From positions 124,001 through 188,000 of the forward strand of contig NZ_CP146094.1 in NCBI RefSeq assembly GCF_037023145.1: a DNA stretch of 64,000 nt, given 5' to 3'. A program made the translations under genes and the position numbers. The stretch is from Ralstonia sp. RRA. GTDB taxonomy: Bacteria; Pseudomonadota; Gammaproteobacteria; Burkholderiales; Burkholderiaceae. This document shows positions 9,009 through 16,879 of the stretch, piece by piece; the first letter of the stretch is position 1; each line of letters starts with the position of its first letter. The notes beneath the pieces were generated by a model. The model was not told the origin of the DNA. It did no database searches and saw nothing but the letters and a program-made list of their open reading frames with translations.

Positions 9009-9340
9009 TTCGGGTGGACGCGATCTGGTTGGCCGTGGAGCCGCTGGACATGCGCGCCGGTACCGAAACGATCCTCGCGCGGGTCGTCAAGGTGTTCGGC
9101 GCGGCACGCCCCCACCACGCCTACCTGTTTGCCAATAAGAGTTCGACGCGCATGAAGGTGCTGGTCTACGACGGCTTCGGCATCTGGCTGGCCGCGCGGC
9201 GCCTCAACAAGGGGCGCTTCATCTGGACGAACGGCGACCAGGCGATCGCCACGGCGCTCAATCCCGAGCAATTGCGTGCGCTGGTGACGGGGCTGCCTTG
9301 GCAGACGCTCACCCACGACCACGCGATCACGGTCGTGTAA
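9005..9340 (+). CDS. tnpB: IS66 accessory protein TnpB
   Basis: 111 aa from TTG 9005 (LIRVDAIWLAVEPLDMRAGT), overlapping the TnpA stop; GTG 8975 is an alternative that adds 10 residues. The DMRAG motif and the KVLVYDGFGIWLAARRL core identify IS66 Orf2/TnpB. It is required for IS66 transposition in characterised members; mechanism unknown. Confidence 0.93.
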   Translation: MIRVDAIWLAVEPLDMRAGTETILARVVKVFGAARPHHAYLFANKSSTRMKVLVYDGFGIWLAARRLNKGRFIWTNGDQAIATALNPEQLRALVTGLPWQTLTHDHAITVV

Positions 9341-9402
9341 TACCCCCAAAGCCGTAAACTGGCTTCCTTCCAGAGGACTTGGGGTTCTGGCAGACTCGCC
9401 GC

Positions 9403-10932
9403 ATGAACCTACCCACCAACCTCGATGCCCTGAGCCCGGACGAACTGCGCACACTGGCTGCGCAGTTGATGGCCCAGGTCGGCGAGAAGGACCGGGAGTT
9501 GCGGTACCGGCAAGCCAAGATCGACCAGCTCACACACGAGCTGGCCATCCACAAGCGCTGGAAGTTCGGCAAGCGCAGCGAGCAACTGACATCTGAACAG
9601 GCGAGTCTGCTGGACGAAGCCATTGACGCAGACCTCGAGGCGATTGAGACCGAACTGGAAGCGCTCCTGCCGTCGTCCAAATCTGAAGCCAAGAGCAAGC
9701 CCAAGCGCCAGGCATTGCCGCCGCAGTTGCCGCGCACCGACATCCACCACGAGCCGGACGCAGAGACCTGCACCTGTGGGTGTGCGCTCAAGCGCATTGG
9801 CGAAGACATCAGCGAGAAGCTGGACTACACGCCGGGCACGTTCACCGTGGAGCGTCACATCCGCGGCAAATGGGTGTGCGATCAGTGTGAGACGCTGGTG
9901 CAGACGCCGGTGCCACCCCACGTCATCGACAAAGGCATCCCGACGGCCGGACTGCTGGCACATACGCTGGTGTCCAAGTTCGGCGACCACCTTCCCCTGT
10001 ATCGGCAGGAGCGCATCTATGCGCGCGCCGGTCTGGCCATCCCGCAATCGACACTGGGCGCGTGGGTGGGCATCTGTGGCGTGCGTCTGCAACCGCTGGT
10101 GGACGCCCTGCAAGAAGAGGTTCTGAGCCACGGTGTTCTGCACGCCGACGAAACGCCAGTGCAGATGCTCGCGCCCGGCAATGGCAAGACGCACCGCGCC
10201 TACCTGTGGGCCTATGCGCCGAGCGAGTTCGAGAAGATGCGCGCGGTGATTTACCAGTTTGCGCCCAGCCGCAGCGGCGAGCACGCTCGCGCGTTCCTGG
10301 GGCAGTGGCAAGGCAAGCTGGTATGTGATGACTTCGCCGGCTACAAGGCCAGCTTCGACGGTGGCGTCACTGAGATCGGTTGCATGGCCCATTCGCGGCG
10401 CAAGTTCTTTGAACTGCACGACAAGCACAAGAGCGAATTGGCGGGCCAGGCACTGCGCTACATGGTGAGCTTGTACGAGATCGAGGCGCAAGTGCGGGAT
10501 GCTGAGCCAGACCAGCGCCTGGCAGCGCGGCAACAAAGGGCTGGCCCGATTCTAGAGCGGCTGCACGCCTGGCTCGAGGAACAGCGACGCCGCGTCCCAG
10601 ACGGCTCGGCGATCGCGCGGGCCATTGACTACAGCCTCAAGCGGTGGCCGGCTCTCGTGCGTTACCTCGACGACCCGACGGTGCCCATCGACAACAACCA
10701 CGTCGAGCGACAGATCCGGCCGGTTGCCCTGGGTCGCTCCAATTGGTTGTTTGCAGGCTCACTGCGCGCCGGTCAACGCGCGGCTGCCGTCATGAGCCTG
10801 ATCCAATCGGCCAAGCTCAACGGGCACGATCCCTACGCCTATCTGAAAGACGTCCTCACGCGACTGCCGACCCACAAGGCGGCCGACATCGCCGAACTGC
10901 TCCCGCATCGCTGGACGCCCAGCGCCACCTAG
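9403..10932 (+). CDS. tnpC: IS66 transposase TnpC
   Basis: 509 aa from ATG 9403 (TTG 9379 is possible). Order of parts: N-terminal coiled coil and KRWKFGKRSEQL motif (about 50-62); zinc-binding Cys cluster CTCGCALKRIG (about 125-135) and CDQC (about 160); then the DDE nuclease domain with HADETPVQML (Asp), VCDDFAGYKA (Asp) and the late DNNHVERQIRP (Glu). It cuts and joins the IS ends. No frameshift or stop, so the element appears transposition-competent. Confidence 0.96.
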   Translation: MNLPTNLDALSPDELRTLAAQLMAQVGEKDRELRYRQAKIDQLTHELAIHKRWKFGKRSEQLTSEQASLLDEAIDADLEAIETELEALLPSSKSEAKSKPKRQALPPQLPRTDIHHEPDAETCTCGCALKRIGEDISEKLDYTPGTFTVERHIRGKWVCDQCETLVQTPVPPHVIDKGIPTAGLLAHTLVSKFGDHLPLYRQERIYARAGLAIPQSTLGAWVGICGVRLQPLVDALQEEVLSHGVLHADETPVQMLAPGNGKTHRAYLWAYAPSEFEKMRAVIYQFAPSRSGEHARAFLGQWQGKLVCDDFAGYKASFDGGVTEIGCMAHSRRKFFELHDKHKSELAGQALRYMVSLYEIEAQVRDAEPDQRLAARQQRAGPILERLHAWLEEQRRRVPDGSAIARAIDYSLKRWPALVRYLDDPTVPIDNNHVERQIRPVALGRSNWLFAGSLRAGQRAAAVMSLIQSAKLNGHDPYAYLKDVLTRLPTHKAADIAELLPHRWTPSAT

Positions 10933-10961
10933 CTGGCAAGACGGGTTCACCGGGTGCTTAC

Positions 10962-10969
10962 GGTGTTCG
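10962..10969. repeat. IS66 target-site duplication, right copy
   Basis: GGTGTTCG immediately outside the right inverted repeat, identical to 8551-8558. Confidence 0.95.
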
Positions 10970-11313
10970 CGCTGTGCTGGCGTCAGAGGAATTCCAATTT
11001 GAACTTGCCTGGCCAGCTGCAGCAGATCGGCGTGTATCCGCCGAATTGTCGAGAGCATGCCCCGGATATAGTGTTCCTTGAACATGCCCTCGCCGGCCAA
11101 GGCATTGGGTAGCATGCGCAGCGCCCAAAACTGTTCAAGCGCCTCAGATCGAAAGATCGTCTGCTCGACGGTTTGACAATCTTCCGCAGCGCGCTTTGTC
11201 TTTCGCTTGCCGAGATACGCACTGCATGCGGACCATGCACTGACAGCAGCCATCACGCCTACGGCGACGTACGGGATGAGGGCGTACGAATTCCTTAGAT
11301 TCAGTTCTTCCAC
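10962..11313 (-). pseudogene. 5' part of a membrane-protein gene split by IS66
   Basis: The frame starts at GTG 11313, with GGGA upstream. It encodes an N-terminal membrane helix (SYALIPYVAVGVMAAVSAWS, residues 9-28), then a basic segment and a helical region (~117 residues) up to the IS66 insertion. The continuation lies at 8558-7997. The uninterrupted product would be about 300 residues: a membrane-anchored protein with helical middle, NPL repeat and Gly/Cys tail. It is probably non-functional now unless the N-terminal fragment has a role. Confidence 0.75.
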
Positions 11314-11546
11314 GAGGATCCCACCGCTAGTTGTCGCTGGCTGGTCGAAATTAATCAGCGAACCAAGCTACAGCGTCGGCCATTTTATGCCGCCGAACTT
11401 CTTGCTAGGAAATGGTATCACTGTTGAACGTGGGGGCCACTTTGATGTTGCTCATCTGGGCGTCCGTCAAGGACGCTTTCAGCCGTGGCTATCTGGCTTC
11501 GGCCGGCACGGTCTTTGGTGCGGCACCCGTCACCGCGCATCCCCCG

Positions 11547-12047
11547 TTATGGGTTGCCATCGGCACCCATAAGGTCCGCGAATGGTGGCATTGCGCCTAG
11601 CTCATGCATCGCCCGCGCATACTCAGCTCGCATGCGGGCGCCGAGACTCTCCAGCTGGTCCGCCGTCATATATCCCAACCGGACGTCGTCGGCTTCCTGA
11701 CTCAAGTCTGGAACGAACGTGCCGTCCTCAATGCGCTGCCAGTTGCCGGTCAGGCGGGCGCGAGGGTCATCGTGCAGTTTCGTCCATCCCGAATTTCTCA
11801 GGTGCTCCACTCCACTTTGCCGCAGTGCGTCTCGATGTAACCATGGCCCTTTGCCATGCTGCTTGTCGCCACAAGCGAGATGCAAGACCCAGGTCTTGTT
11901 TTGGCCGACTACGAAACCCGTAGGCACGCGCGCCATCAAGACTTGTTCCCCAGCTTCCACGATCCGCAAACAGCATCGACACCGGTGTCGGTGCTTGCGC
12001 CGGTTGTGTTGGTACGTCAACTCGAAAAGTGGTGCCGGCGGCTTCAT
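11547..12047 (-). CDS. Zinc-finger-like protein, third gene of a coupled trio
   Basis: 166 aa. Residues 22-60 carry HRCRCCLRIVEAGEQVLMAR followed by VLHLACG, a Cys-x2-Cys ... His-x2-Cys spacing resembling a PARP-type zinc finger. The middle and C-terminus are helical without a membrane segment. ATG 12047 overlaps the previous stop by 4 bp, so it is translationally coupled to the Cys-His-Asp protein at 12044-12487. Metal binding is inferred; function unknown. Confidence 0.65.
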   Translation of the reverse strand: MKPPAPLFELTYQHNRRKHRHRCRCCLRIVEAGEQVLMARVPTGFVVGQNKTWVLHLACGDKQHGKGPWLHRDALRQSGVEHLRNSGWTKLHDDPRARLTGNWQRIEDGTFVPDLSQEADDVRLGYMTADQLESLGARMRAEYARAMHELGAMPPFADLMGADGNP

Positions 12048-12487
12048 TGCGCAGCGGCCTTTTCAAGCGCACCACCGGCGCCAAGCATTTGAGCAAGCTC
12101 AAACTCTACCGCGCGACCGCAAGTCGCGTCATCGCCAGGTTGGTATCTTCCGCGCCCCTCTCCCAACGGGAGGACGACGACGGGCGGCCAGCCAAACTGA
12201 TCCGCTGTGATATCGGCCAAGAACGGTTTCCCATCTTGAGTCCGCCCTTCGACCCAATAGTGGCCGTGCCAGGCCCCGGTCTTGTCCTGCGCGCCGCCGT
12301 CACCGGCCCCATCCCCACCGCGGACCACCGTTTCACAGTTTCCAAATCGGTCGAGCGCCTGCTGGAGCAGGATCGACCCGTACAAGCACGTCCCCGCTGT
12401 GCCGGCGATTTTTTCGATGGCAAGCAAATGCTCAAAGATGCCTCGAATGCTCGAACAAAGTTCTTCGACAGGCTGCAACTGGCTCAT
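12044..12487 (-). CDS. Putative transglutaminase/cysteine-protease-like protein
   Basis: 147 aa from ATG 12487, which overlaps the upstream stop (ATGA). Conserved-looking blocks appear in the order Cys (GTAGTCLYGSILLQQAL, about 30-46), His (WHGHYWVEG, about 72-80) and Asp (FLADITADQFGW, about 88-99). This order matches the Cys-His-Asp triad of transglutaminase/papain-like enzymes. No signal peptide, so it would act in the cytoplasm. The flanking coupled genes suggest a three-protein module. The catalytic assignment is from motif order only. Confidence 0.6.
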   Translation of the reverse strand: MSQLQPVEELCSSIRGIFEHLLAIEKIAGTAGTCLYGSILLQQALDRFGNCETVVRGGDGAGDGGAQDKTGAWHGHYWVEGRTQDGKPFLADITADQFGWPPVVVLPLGEGRGRYQPGDDATCGRAVEFELAQMLGAGGALEKAAAQ

Positions 12488-12795
12488 TGATGGTCCTTCT
12501 CGTCCGTACCGACGATAGCGCGCTTGTTCGCTTGCATCTGGGCAAGAGCGTCGAGCGCCTCCTCGCCAGCCAAAGAGGGAAGCAGCGCTATCTCCTGCCG
12601 CCACAAGTTGCCGCTTTCTCGGATGAAGAGGAAGCCGGCGTCGGAAAGTCTGAGCGCCGTTTGGGAGACCTTCGTGCGTTTCAACTCTTGCGCTCCGACG
12701 CATTGCTCGAGCAACCGACATGCCGTTCCCCCCAGTCGCTCCAACTGGAATGCCGCAGCCTGGGCGTCCGCAACCGTCTCGTAGTGCAGCAGCAT
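12484..12795 (-). CDS. Unknown helical protein, first gene of the coupled trio
   Basis: 103 aa, soluble and helical (EALDALAQMQANKRAIVG near the end). ATG 12795 has only a weak ribosome site. Its stop overlaps the next start. It lies 7 bp downstream of the gene at 12803-13081, so four genes from 13081 to 11547 look like one operon. No family recognised. Confidence 0.6.
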   Translation of the reverse strand: MLLHYETVADAQAAAFQLERLGGTACRLLEQCVGAQELKRTKVSQTALRLSDAGFLFIRESGNLWRQEIALLPSLAGEEALDALAQMQANKRAIVGTDEKDHQ

Positions 12796-12802
12796 CGCTC
12801 TG

Positions 12803-13081
12803 TTAGCCGCGGGTGGGCGTCATGGCTTCAGCAACGCCGATTGCCCATTTTGACGCGTAGTCCGTATGCCCCGTCGCCAATCGTTCTGCACGCTCGACAT
12901 CCTGCATCGACGGCCTCTTCAGCCCCAACTTGTCGGCCTGAAAGCTCGCCTCGCGATGGACCGCAACTGGCTCCGCCGCTAGCCATTCTTCTACCGTACG
13001 CTCGCTGCGCTTGGACGCTTCCCGCACAAGAGCGTCATAGATGCTGCGTGCTGGTTCACGCAACGGCCTGAAGTGGTCCAT
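12803..13081 (-). CDS. Unknown helical protein
   Basis: 92 aa, charged and helical, with no membrane segment (ARSIYDALVREASKRSERTV). ATG 13081 has GGGTA upstream. It is probably the first gene of the operon that includes the Cys-His-Asp protein. No family recognised. Confidence 0.6.
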   Translation of the reverse strand: MDHFRPLREPARSIYDALVREASKRSERTVEEWLAAEPVAVHREASFQADKLGLKRPSMQDVERAERLATGHTDYASKWAIGVAEAMTPTRG

Positions 13082-13182
13082 TTTGATTGGTACCCGAGTG
13101 GAGGAGGATCAACGTTGATGTCGGAACCTCAGATACAACGTAGCTCATGTTGGCCGCCCTTTCCGAATTGGCTATTGGCGGG

Positions 13183-13443
13183 TTAAGCCATCTGGCGATT
13201 CAGCCAAGCAACAGCATCGGCAACAATGCGCGACTTCCAGCCGCGCCCTCCATAGGTGGCAGCTCCACTCATAGGAAAATGCGGCCGACAGTAGCCGAGG
13301 CTGAAGATTCGCTTTTGCAGGTCGACACTGACAAAGCCACCGTTTGGCCTAGTCAGGACCGCAACCTCCGGGAAACTGGGATGTTGCTCGGCAACCCAGC
13401 CTTCTGGCAAAGAAGCCTGGTCGATTATGTTCTTGCTCATCAT
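13183..13443 (-). CDS. Unknown small soluble protein
   Basis: 86 aa from ATG 13443 or the adjacent ATG 13440. The protein is beta-rich with FPEVAVLTRPNGGFVSVDL and ends SRIVADAVAWLNRQMA. A similar DNA string encoding ADAVAW occurs in the non-coding stretch at about 11365-11397, perhaps a relic of a paralogue. It lies 16 bp downstream of the 85-aa gene. Function unknown. Confidence 0.58.
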   Translation of the reverse strand: MMSKNIIDQASLPEGWVAEQHPSFPEVAVLTRPNGGFVSVDLQKRIFSLGYCRPHFPMSGAATYGGRGWKSRIVADAVAWLNRQMA

Positions 13444-13459
13444 CGCGAATCTGGTCAGG

Positions 13460-13717
13460 TTAGGCAGCTTTGCTGTTGTGGTCGCCAAGCGGTAGCCAAT
13501 TCTCCGGCTCGTCATCGATCGAGGCATTCCAACACCAACCGAATGCGCCTGTATCAGGACCGTTGCTATTCAACTGCACCCAGTCTGTCGCCTCGATGCC
13601 GTCGATGGCGATGGTGAGGCCGACAAAACAGAACCCAAGGGATTCGGAACGAATCACTCCGGTGCGGCCATCTGCATGTTTGACCCGCTTCCCTTTCCAG
13701 CCCAGATTTCCACTCAT
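13460..13717 (-). CDS. Unknown small beta-rich protein
   Basis: 85 aa starting MSGNLGWKGKRVKHADGRTG. The first half (KGKRVKHADGRTGVIRSE) resembles KOW/SH3-like beta barrels that start with a basic strand-turn-strand, but the similarity is weak. ATG 13717 is preceded by GAGGAAAATGAG. No signal peptide. Confidence 0.62.
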   Translation of the reverse strand: MSGNLGWKGKRVKHADGRTGVIRSESLGFCFVGLTIAIDGIEATDWVQLNSNGPDTGAFGWCWNASIDDEPENWLPLGDHNSKAA

Positions 13718-13758
13718 CTCATTTTCCTCGTCGCCGAGTTTATCTGTTGGCTATGGCG

Positions 13759-13983
13759 TCAAACGCCAGCCCATCGGAAGGCCGCCATGCGCAATACGGC
13801 CTTTTCAACGACATCACGAGCTTCCGCGGTCGGAATGCGGGTGCGATCAACCAAACCCCTGGTGAGGCGCCGCACCACGCCATCCGGCAAGATGCCCGTC
13901 GCGTGAACCTGTTTGATCTCGGCCACCGCGGCCCGCAGGTCCTGCTCGTCGATGTTCTCGAGGAAGTCATTGACTGCGCTCAT
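13759..13983 (-). CDS. Unknown small helical protein
   Basis: 74 aa from ATG 13983, preceded by AGGGGCAGC. Helical throughout (MSAVNDFLENIDEQDLRAAV), with no membrane segment or Cys. It precedes two other small genes on the same strand. No family recognised. Confidence 0.6.
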   Translation of the reverse strand: MSAVNDFLENIDEQDLRAAVAEIKQVHATGILPDGVVRRLTRGLVDRTRIPTAEARDVVEKAVLRMAAFRWAGV

Positions 13984-14484
13984 GATTGCTGCCCCTGTTG
14001 TTCGAATTTGGAGATGTCGCATGCGTAACTCTCGTCTGCGGCCTTCCGTCTGGACGTAAAGCCTGCGCCGAGAGTAACCGGGATGCGTGCCCCCTTTACC
14101 AACACCTTGCAGTCTCCTTGGTGTCTGGCACGCCGCAAAGAAATGGTTTTCATGGACGAATTATGGACGACAACACGAGCCTTTCTAGAGGCCCTGTTCA
14201 GCGCTCGACCGACGGGGGAAGTGACGGCATGTCGCCGGCTCGAAGGACCGCAAAGCTCCCATATTTCGTTGGAGTAGGAGCAGTCCCGCTATTCCAGACG
14301 GGAGCCGGTGGACGGCTGATCTTTCCGATCGTCTGGAACTTCTTTGCGACGTTCTCGTGGTGGCGTGACAAGGGATTGCTGCAACCGTCACTGCCTAACT
14401 GTCCGAAATCGCTTTCCGAACCGCGACCATAAGCCCTTTCCCGCGTATCAGCGGGGTTGCCAAGCCGGTTCTCAAGTGCGCAGA
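13984..14484. other. Stretch with at most one weak plus-strand frame
   Basis: No minus-strand gene is apparent. A plus-strand frame from ATG 14163 to 14432 (89 codons) contains a hydrophobic stretch (LIFPIVWNFFATFSWW) and a weak GGA before its start. Its orientation is opposite to all neighbours and its ends look random, so I do not call it a gene. The region may hold the promoter for the genes starting at 13983 and below. Confidence 0.4.
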
Positions 14485-14643
14485 TTAACGACCCTCAGGG
14501 GTGTGGCCATTCTGCCCGCAACGCCTGCACGTCCATTTGTGCCCATTGCCAGACGTTTCAGCGAGATCCCCCGGCACGTGTCCGTACTTAGCACAGACCT
14601 CTTTCGGCGTATTCATCAATGCGTATATCAACCTGAACAACAT
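14485..14643 (-). CDS. Small zinc-ribbon-like protein
   Basis: 52 aa from ATG 14643; GAGG lies about 12 bp upstream. The sequence has Cys17, His22, His35 and a C-terminal CRRCG pair, the layout of short zinc-binding proteins such as DUF1660. The start is MLFRLIYALMNTPKEVCAKY. It sits 12 bp after the stop of the next gene upstream. Metal binding is inferred. Confidence 0.6.
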   Translation of the reverse strand: MLFRLIYALMNTPKEVCAKYGHVPGDLAETSGNGHKWTCRRCGQNGHTPEGR

Positions 14644-14655
14644 GTCATTCGTTCC

Positions 14656-14985
14656 TCAACTACACCCATCGGCATGATTTGGGTGGAGACTGACAGCTAG
14701 GGCAATGGCCTTCTTCGCCGCCGGCACTGATTCGAAGCTGCGGGCAACGCTTTCGCTAACGGGCAGTGGAGAAGAAATCTTCGTCATGTTCCACATCCAG
14801 CCATCCAGGAGCGCCGTGCAGCTTGACCCGGCGTGCCCGGGCTGCCGCTTGATTGTGGCGACCTTGTGGCCATCGACGAGGCCGATCCATGTCTGAATCC
14901 CCGAGCGACCAGGAGCCACCCACTGCACGGTTGCCGTCGGTCCAATGAAGGGATTCGGTTCTCTCCAACGGCCAAGGCTTTCCAT
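14656..14985 (-). CDS. Unknown small soluble protein
   Basis: 109 aa from ATG 14985 with a strong AAGGGAAG site. Beta-rich middle (ATVQWVAPGRSGIQTWIGLV) and helical C-terminus. No signal peptide or membrane segment. The same strand and close spacing (13 bp) suggest co-transcription with the membrane-protein gene upstream. No family recognised. Confidence 0.62.
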   Translation of the reverse strand: MESLGRWREPNPFIGPTATVQWVAPGRSGIQTWIGLVDGHKVATIKRQPGHAGSSCTALLDGWMWNMTKISSPLPVSESVARSFESVPAAKKAIALAVSLHPNHADGCS

Positions 14986-14998
14986 CGCTTCCCTTTTG

Positions 14999-15295
14999 TC
15001 AATCGAAGTGCCGCTGGAGACTCTCACCATTCACCCCAATCTCACGATACGGATTATCCAGGCGCAGGTCCGCAGGATCGCCAGAGTACGGATCCAGTTC
15101 TAGCACTTGCTTTGCTTCCGACGTTCCATCACCTGGAAAGACGGCTAGAGCCAACGGTGACAACAGCGCGCCACCGATGAGGTAGATGGCCCATTTCAAC
15201 AATGGGTTGTGCTGGAGCATGGGCGCGGCAGCGATCGCGGCGGCGAAAACCGCCACGCCGGCGAACGACATTCCAATGTTTAGTCTGGTTTGCAT
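14999..15295 (-). CDS. Small inner-membrane protein
   Basis: 98 aa from ATG 15295 with GGGAG 9 bp upstream. Two membrane helices (residues 10-30 and 38-58) are followed by a ~40-residue polar tail. A hairpin, CACGGGTACGAAGCCCCGTG, lies 15-35 nt before the start. Function unknown. Confidence 0.65.
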   Translation of the reverse strand: MQTRLNIGMSFAGVAVFAAAIAAAPMLQHNPLLKWAIYLIGGALLSPLALAVFPGDGTSEAKQVLELDPYSGDPADLRLDNPYREIGVNGESLQRHFD

Positions 15296-15374
15296 CCCTG
15301 GTCTCCCAGACACGGGGCTTCGTACCCGTGTTTTCGCCGAACTCTTGCGATTCCTGCGTCGAACGAGTGTTCAC

Positions 15375-15590
15375 TCAGTTGCCGCCGAGCAGCGCGCCGC
15401 AAGCATTACAGCCGTACGCTAGATTGTCGTCCCACAAATCGCTGCTGCCGCAATGTGCACAACGCCCCGTGAAATTCCCGACCGGCTCTCCGTTCGGATT
15501 GTTTCGGCGACGCAGGTCCGCCAGCTCCAAAGGGTCCGCGGGCAGTTCAGGCTTGAAGATGCTGTTGTTGCTCTCGGTGTATACCGGCAT
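15375..15590 (-). CDS. Small zinc-ribbon protein
   Basis: 71 aa from ATG 15590 with GGAGGTGTC directly upstream. The C-terminal half holds CAHCG and CNACG separated by 15 residues, a standard two-knuckle zinc ribbon. The N-terminal half is polar and Pro/Asn-rich. It may bind nucleic acid or a protein partner; no evidence which. Confidence 0.68.
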   Translation of the reverse strand: MPVYTESNNSIFKPELPADPLELADLRRRNNPNGEPVGNFTGRCAHCGSSDLWDDNLAYGCNACGALLGGN

Positions 15591-15598
15591 GACACCTC

Positions 15599-16012
15599 CT
15601 ATGGTCGCTGGCGCGGACCCTCGCATGACTCGCCAACGGGACGGACGACGATGTACCCCTTACCTTCGGCGTACACGCATGCCACAAGCGGCGTTTCCTT
15701 CGGCACCAATTCACCGGCCACCGGTTTCGTCGCGAGCAGCTTGACAATACGCTGCACCGCTTCGACGAGCGACGATGCAGAGCTGAGGTTAGCCTCATTG
15801 GTGAATGCCTCGGCACTATCGACCTCGACGTCATAGCCTGCGGCCCATTTGACGACCAGGCCATCTTGGGCGCCCAACCTAGTCACCAAGCCAGCCACGG
15901 TTTTGTCTGACGGCAAGGCGCGATACCGGCCCGTATCCCCTGCGTTGGCGTTGACGTTGGCCTTAGCCACCACCACCACCATCATCAACGCAACCGCTAA
16001 CAATTTTTTCAT
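15599..16012 (-). CDS. Exported TcpQ-like protein
   Basis: 137 aa with a clear signal peptide (MKKLLAVALMMVVVVAKANV). The remainder (about residues 37-130) matches the pattern of the TcpQ family: a KTVAGLVTRLGAQDGL segment, a VVKWAAGYDVEV strand, a helix with EAVQRIVKLLA, then LVACVYAEGKGYIVV. TcpQ-type proteins assist secretin assembly in type IVb pili. Similar domains occur here at 38845-39339 and at 61499-61942, next to pilN. It is probably a periplasmic accessory of the pilus or a related secretion system. Confidence 0.62.
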   Translation of the reverse strand: MKKLLAVALMMVVVVAKANVNANAGDTGRYRALPSDKTVAGLVTRLGAQDGLVVKWAAGYDVEVDSAEAFTNEANLSSASSLVEAVQRIVKLLATKPVAGELVPKETPLVACVYAEGKGYIVVRPVGESCEGPRQRP

Positions 16013-16114
16013 CGTCTTTTCTTGGACTAGTTCGTTCGAGAGCGCTCTGCTTCACCGGACGACACAATGCTCGCCGGAACGTGCGCGGCTATTTGACGTG
16101 CCGACTAGCTCACC

Positions 16115-16465
16115 TTAATCCCGCGCATACAAAGCGTGGAGCCAACGATAGGTCGATTCGACCTCGTCTTGGATCTTCGCGAGTTGCGAGAGCGTTTCGT
16201 CAAACCGGCCGGCCATAGCGCCTTTCTGATGATGCTCACTGACATCGAGCACGCTCGCGGCGAGATGTCGAATACCTGCCCTCGCATCGCCTGCAATCGC
16301 GAGCTGCTCGGAGTCGAGAATCGCCTCAAGGTCGGCTATGGAAGAAAGACGGCGCTGCCGCTTCTTTGCCTCCTCCAGAACCTCGTGGCAGAACTCAGCG
16401 ACAATCTTCGTAGCATTGTCGGTGGCGCTGCTGACCTGCTTTACGGAACTTACTGTGTGCTTCAT
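16115..16465 (-). CDS. Unknown helical coiled-coil protein
   Basis: 116 aa, almost wholly helical (EVLEEAKKRQRRLSSIADLE), with no membrane segment. A short direct repeat, GCCATAAGC, occurs twice just before its ATG and may affect initiation. No family recognised. Confidence 0.6.
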   Translation of the reverse strand: MKHTVSSVKQVSSATDNATKIVAEFCHEVLEEAKKRQRRLSSIADLEAILDSEQLAIAGDARAGIRHLAASVLDVSEHHQKGAMAGRFDETLSQLAKIQDEVESTYRWLHALYARD

Positions 16466-16521
16466 AGCTTATGGCTTTGGCTTATGGCTGATCGACGATA
16501 ACAACGGTCTGACGTCTATCC

Positions 16522-16863
16522 TTAATGCGGGCACGCATCCCCTGGCTTGAGCGTGCCAGTTGAAAGGCGTGCGCAGTTCATGACAGAACGTGCCGCACGG
16601 TGCACAACTGCACGCACGCCACGGCCTTCGATGTAGAAGCCGTTGCAGCAGATCTCCAGGCCGCCCATCCGACTGATGCGCACCGGTTGATCATCGAGCC
16701 CCATGCGTCGCCGCGCTTCAGGGTCTGAGGCCAGTTGACCCATGATGGCTGATGCGAAGTCCCCAGAAACCGTGACAACCCCGGACTGCCCATCGTCAGA
16801 GAAATCCTCTGCACCGACAATGCGCAGCGCGTGTGAAACGTCTGCCTGATTGGATTTGCTCAT
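16522..16863 (-). CDS. Unknown small soluble protein
   Basis: 113 aa from ATG 16863 with GAGG about 8 bp upstream. Contains ISRMGGLEICCNGFYIEGRG and five Cys in the C-terminal half; mixed alpha/beta with no signal peptide. It lies 16 bp after the membrane-protein gene at 16880. Function unknown. Confidence 0.6.
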   Translation of the reverse strand: MSKSNQADVSHALRIVGAEDFSDDGQSGVVTVSGDFASAIMGQLASDPEARRRMGLDDQPVRISRMGGLEICCNGFYIEGRGVRAVVHRAARSVMNCARLSTGTLKPGDACPH

Positions 16864-16879
16864 CGCGCAGTCCTCGGGA

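Larger units (their letters stand above)
8559..10961 (+). mobile_element. IS66-family insertion sequence, complete
   Basis: 2403 bp bounded by perfect 25-bp inverted repeats, GTAAGCACCCGGTGAACCCG... at 8559-8583 and its complement at 10937-10961, flanked by the 8-bp duplication GGTGTTCG. It carries tnpA, tnpB and tnpC in the usual order on the plus strand, opposite to the interrupted gene. Intact ends, intact frames and an undecayed duplication point to a recent insertion. Confidence 0.97.

Noticed and set aside
7997..9454. A 485-codon minus-strand gene with a Gly-rich end
   Set aside because: Only the part below 8558 belongs to a real gene; the rest is the chance-open antisense frame of IS66.
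9409..10536. A 375-codon minus-strand protein in IS66
   Set aside because: It is antisense to the transposase, with Arg/Leu/Val-rich shadow composition.
11412..11600. Plus-strand membrane-like frame
   Set aside because: Opposite to all neighbours, ribosome site too close to the start, and overlaps the end of the gene at 11547; the hydrophobic stretch may be chance.
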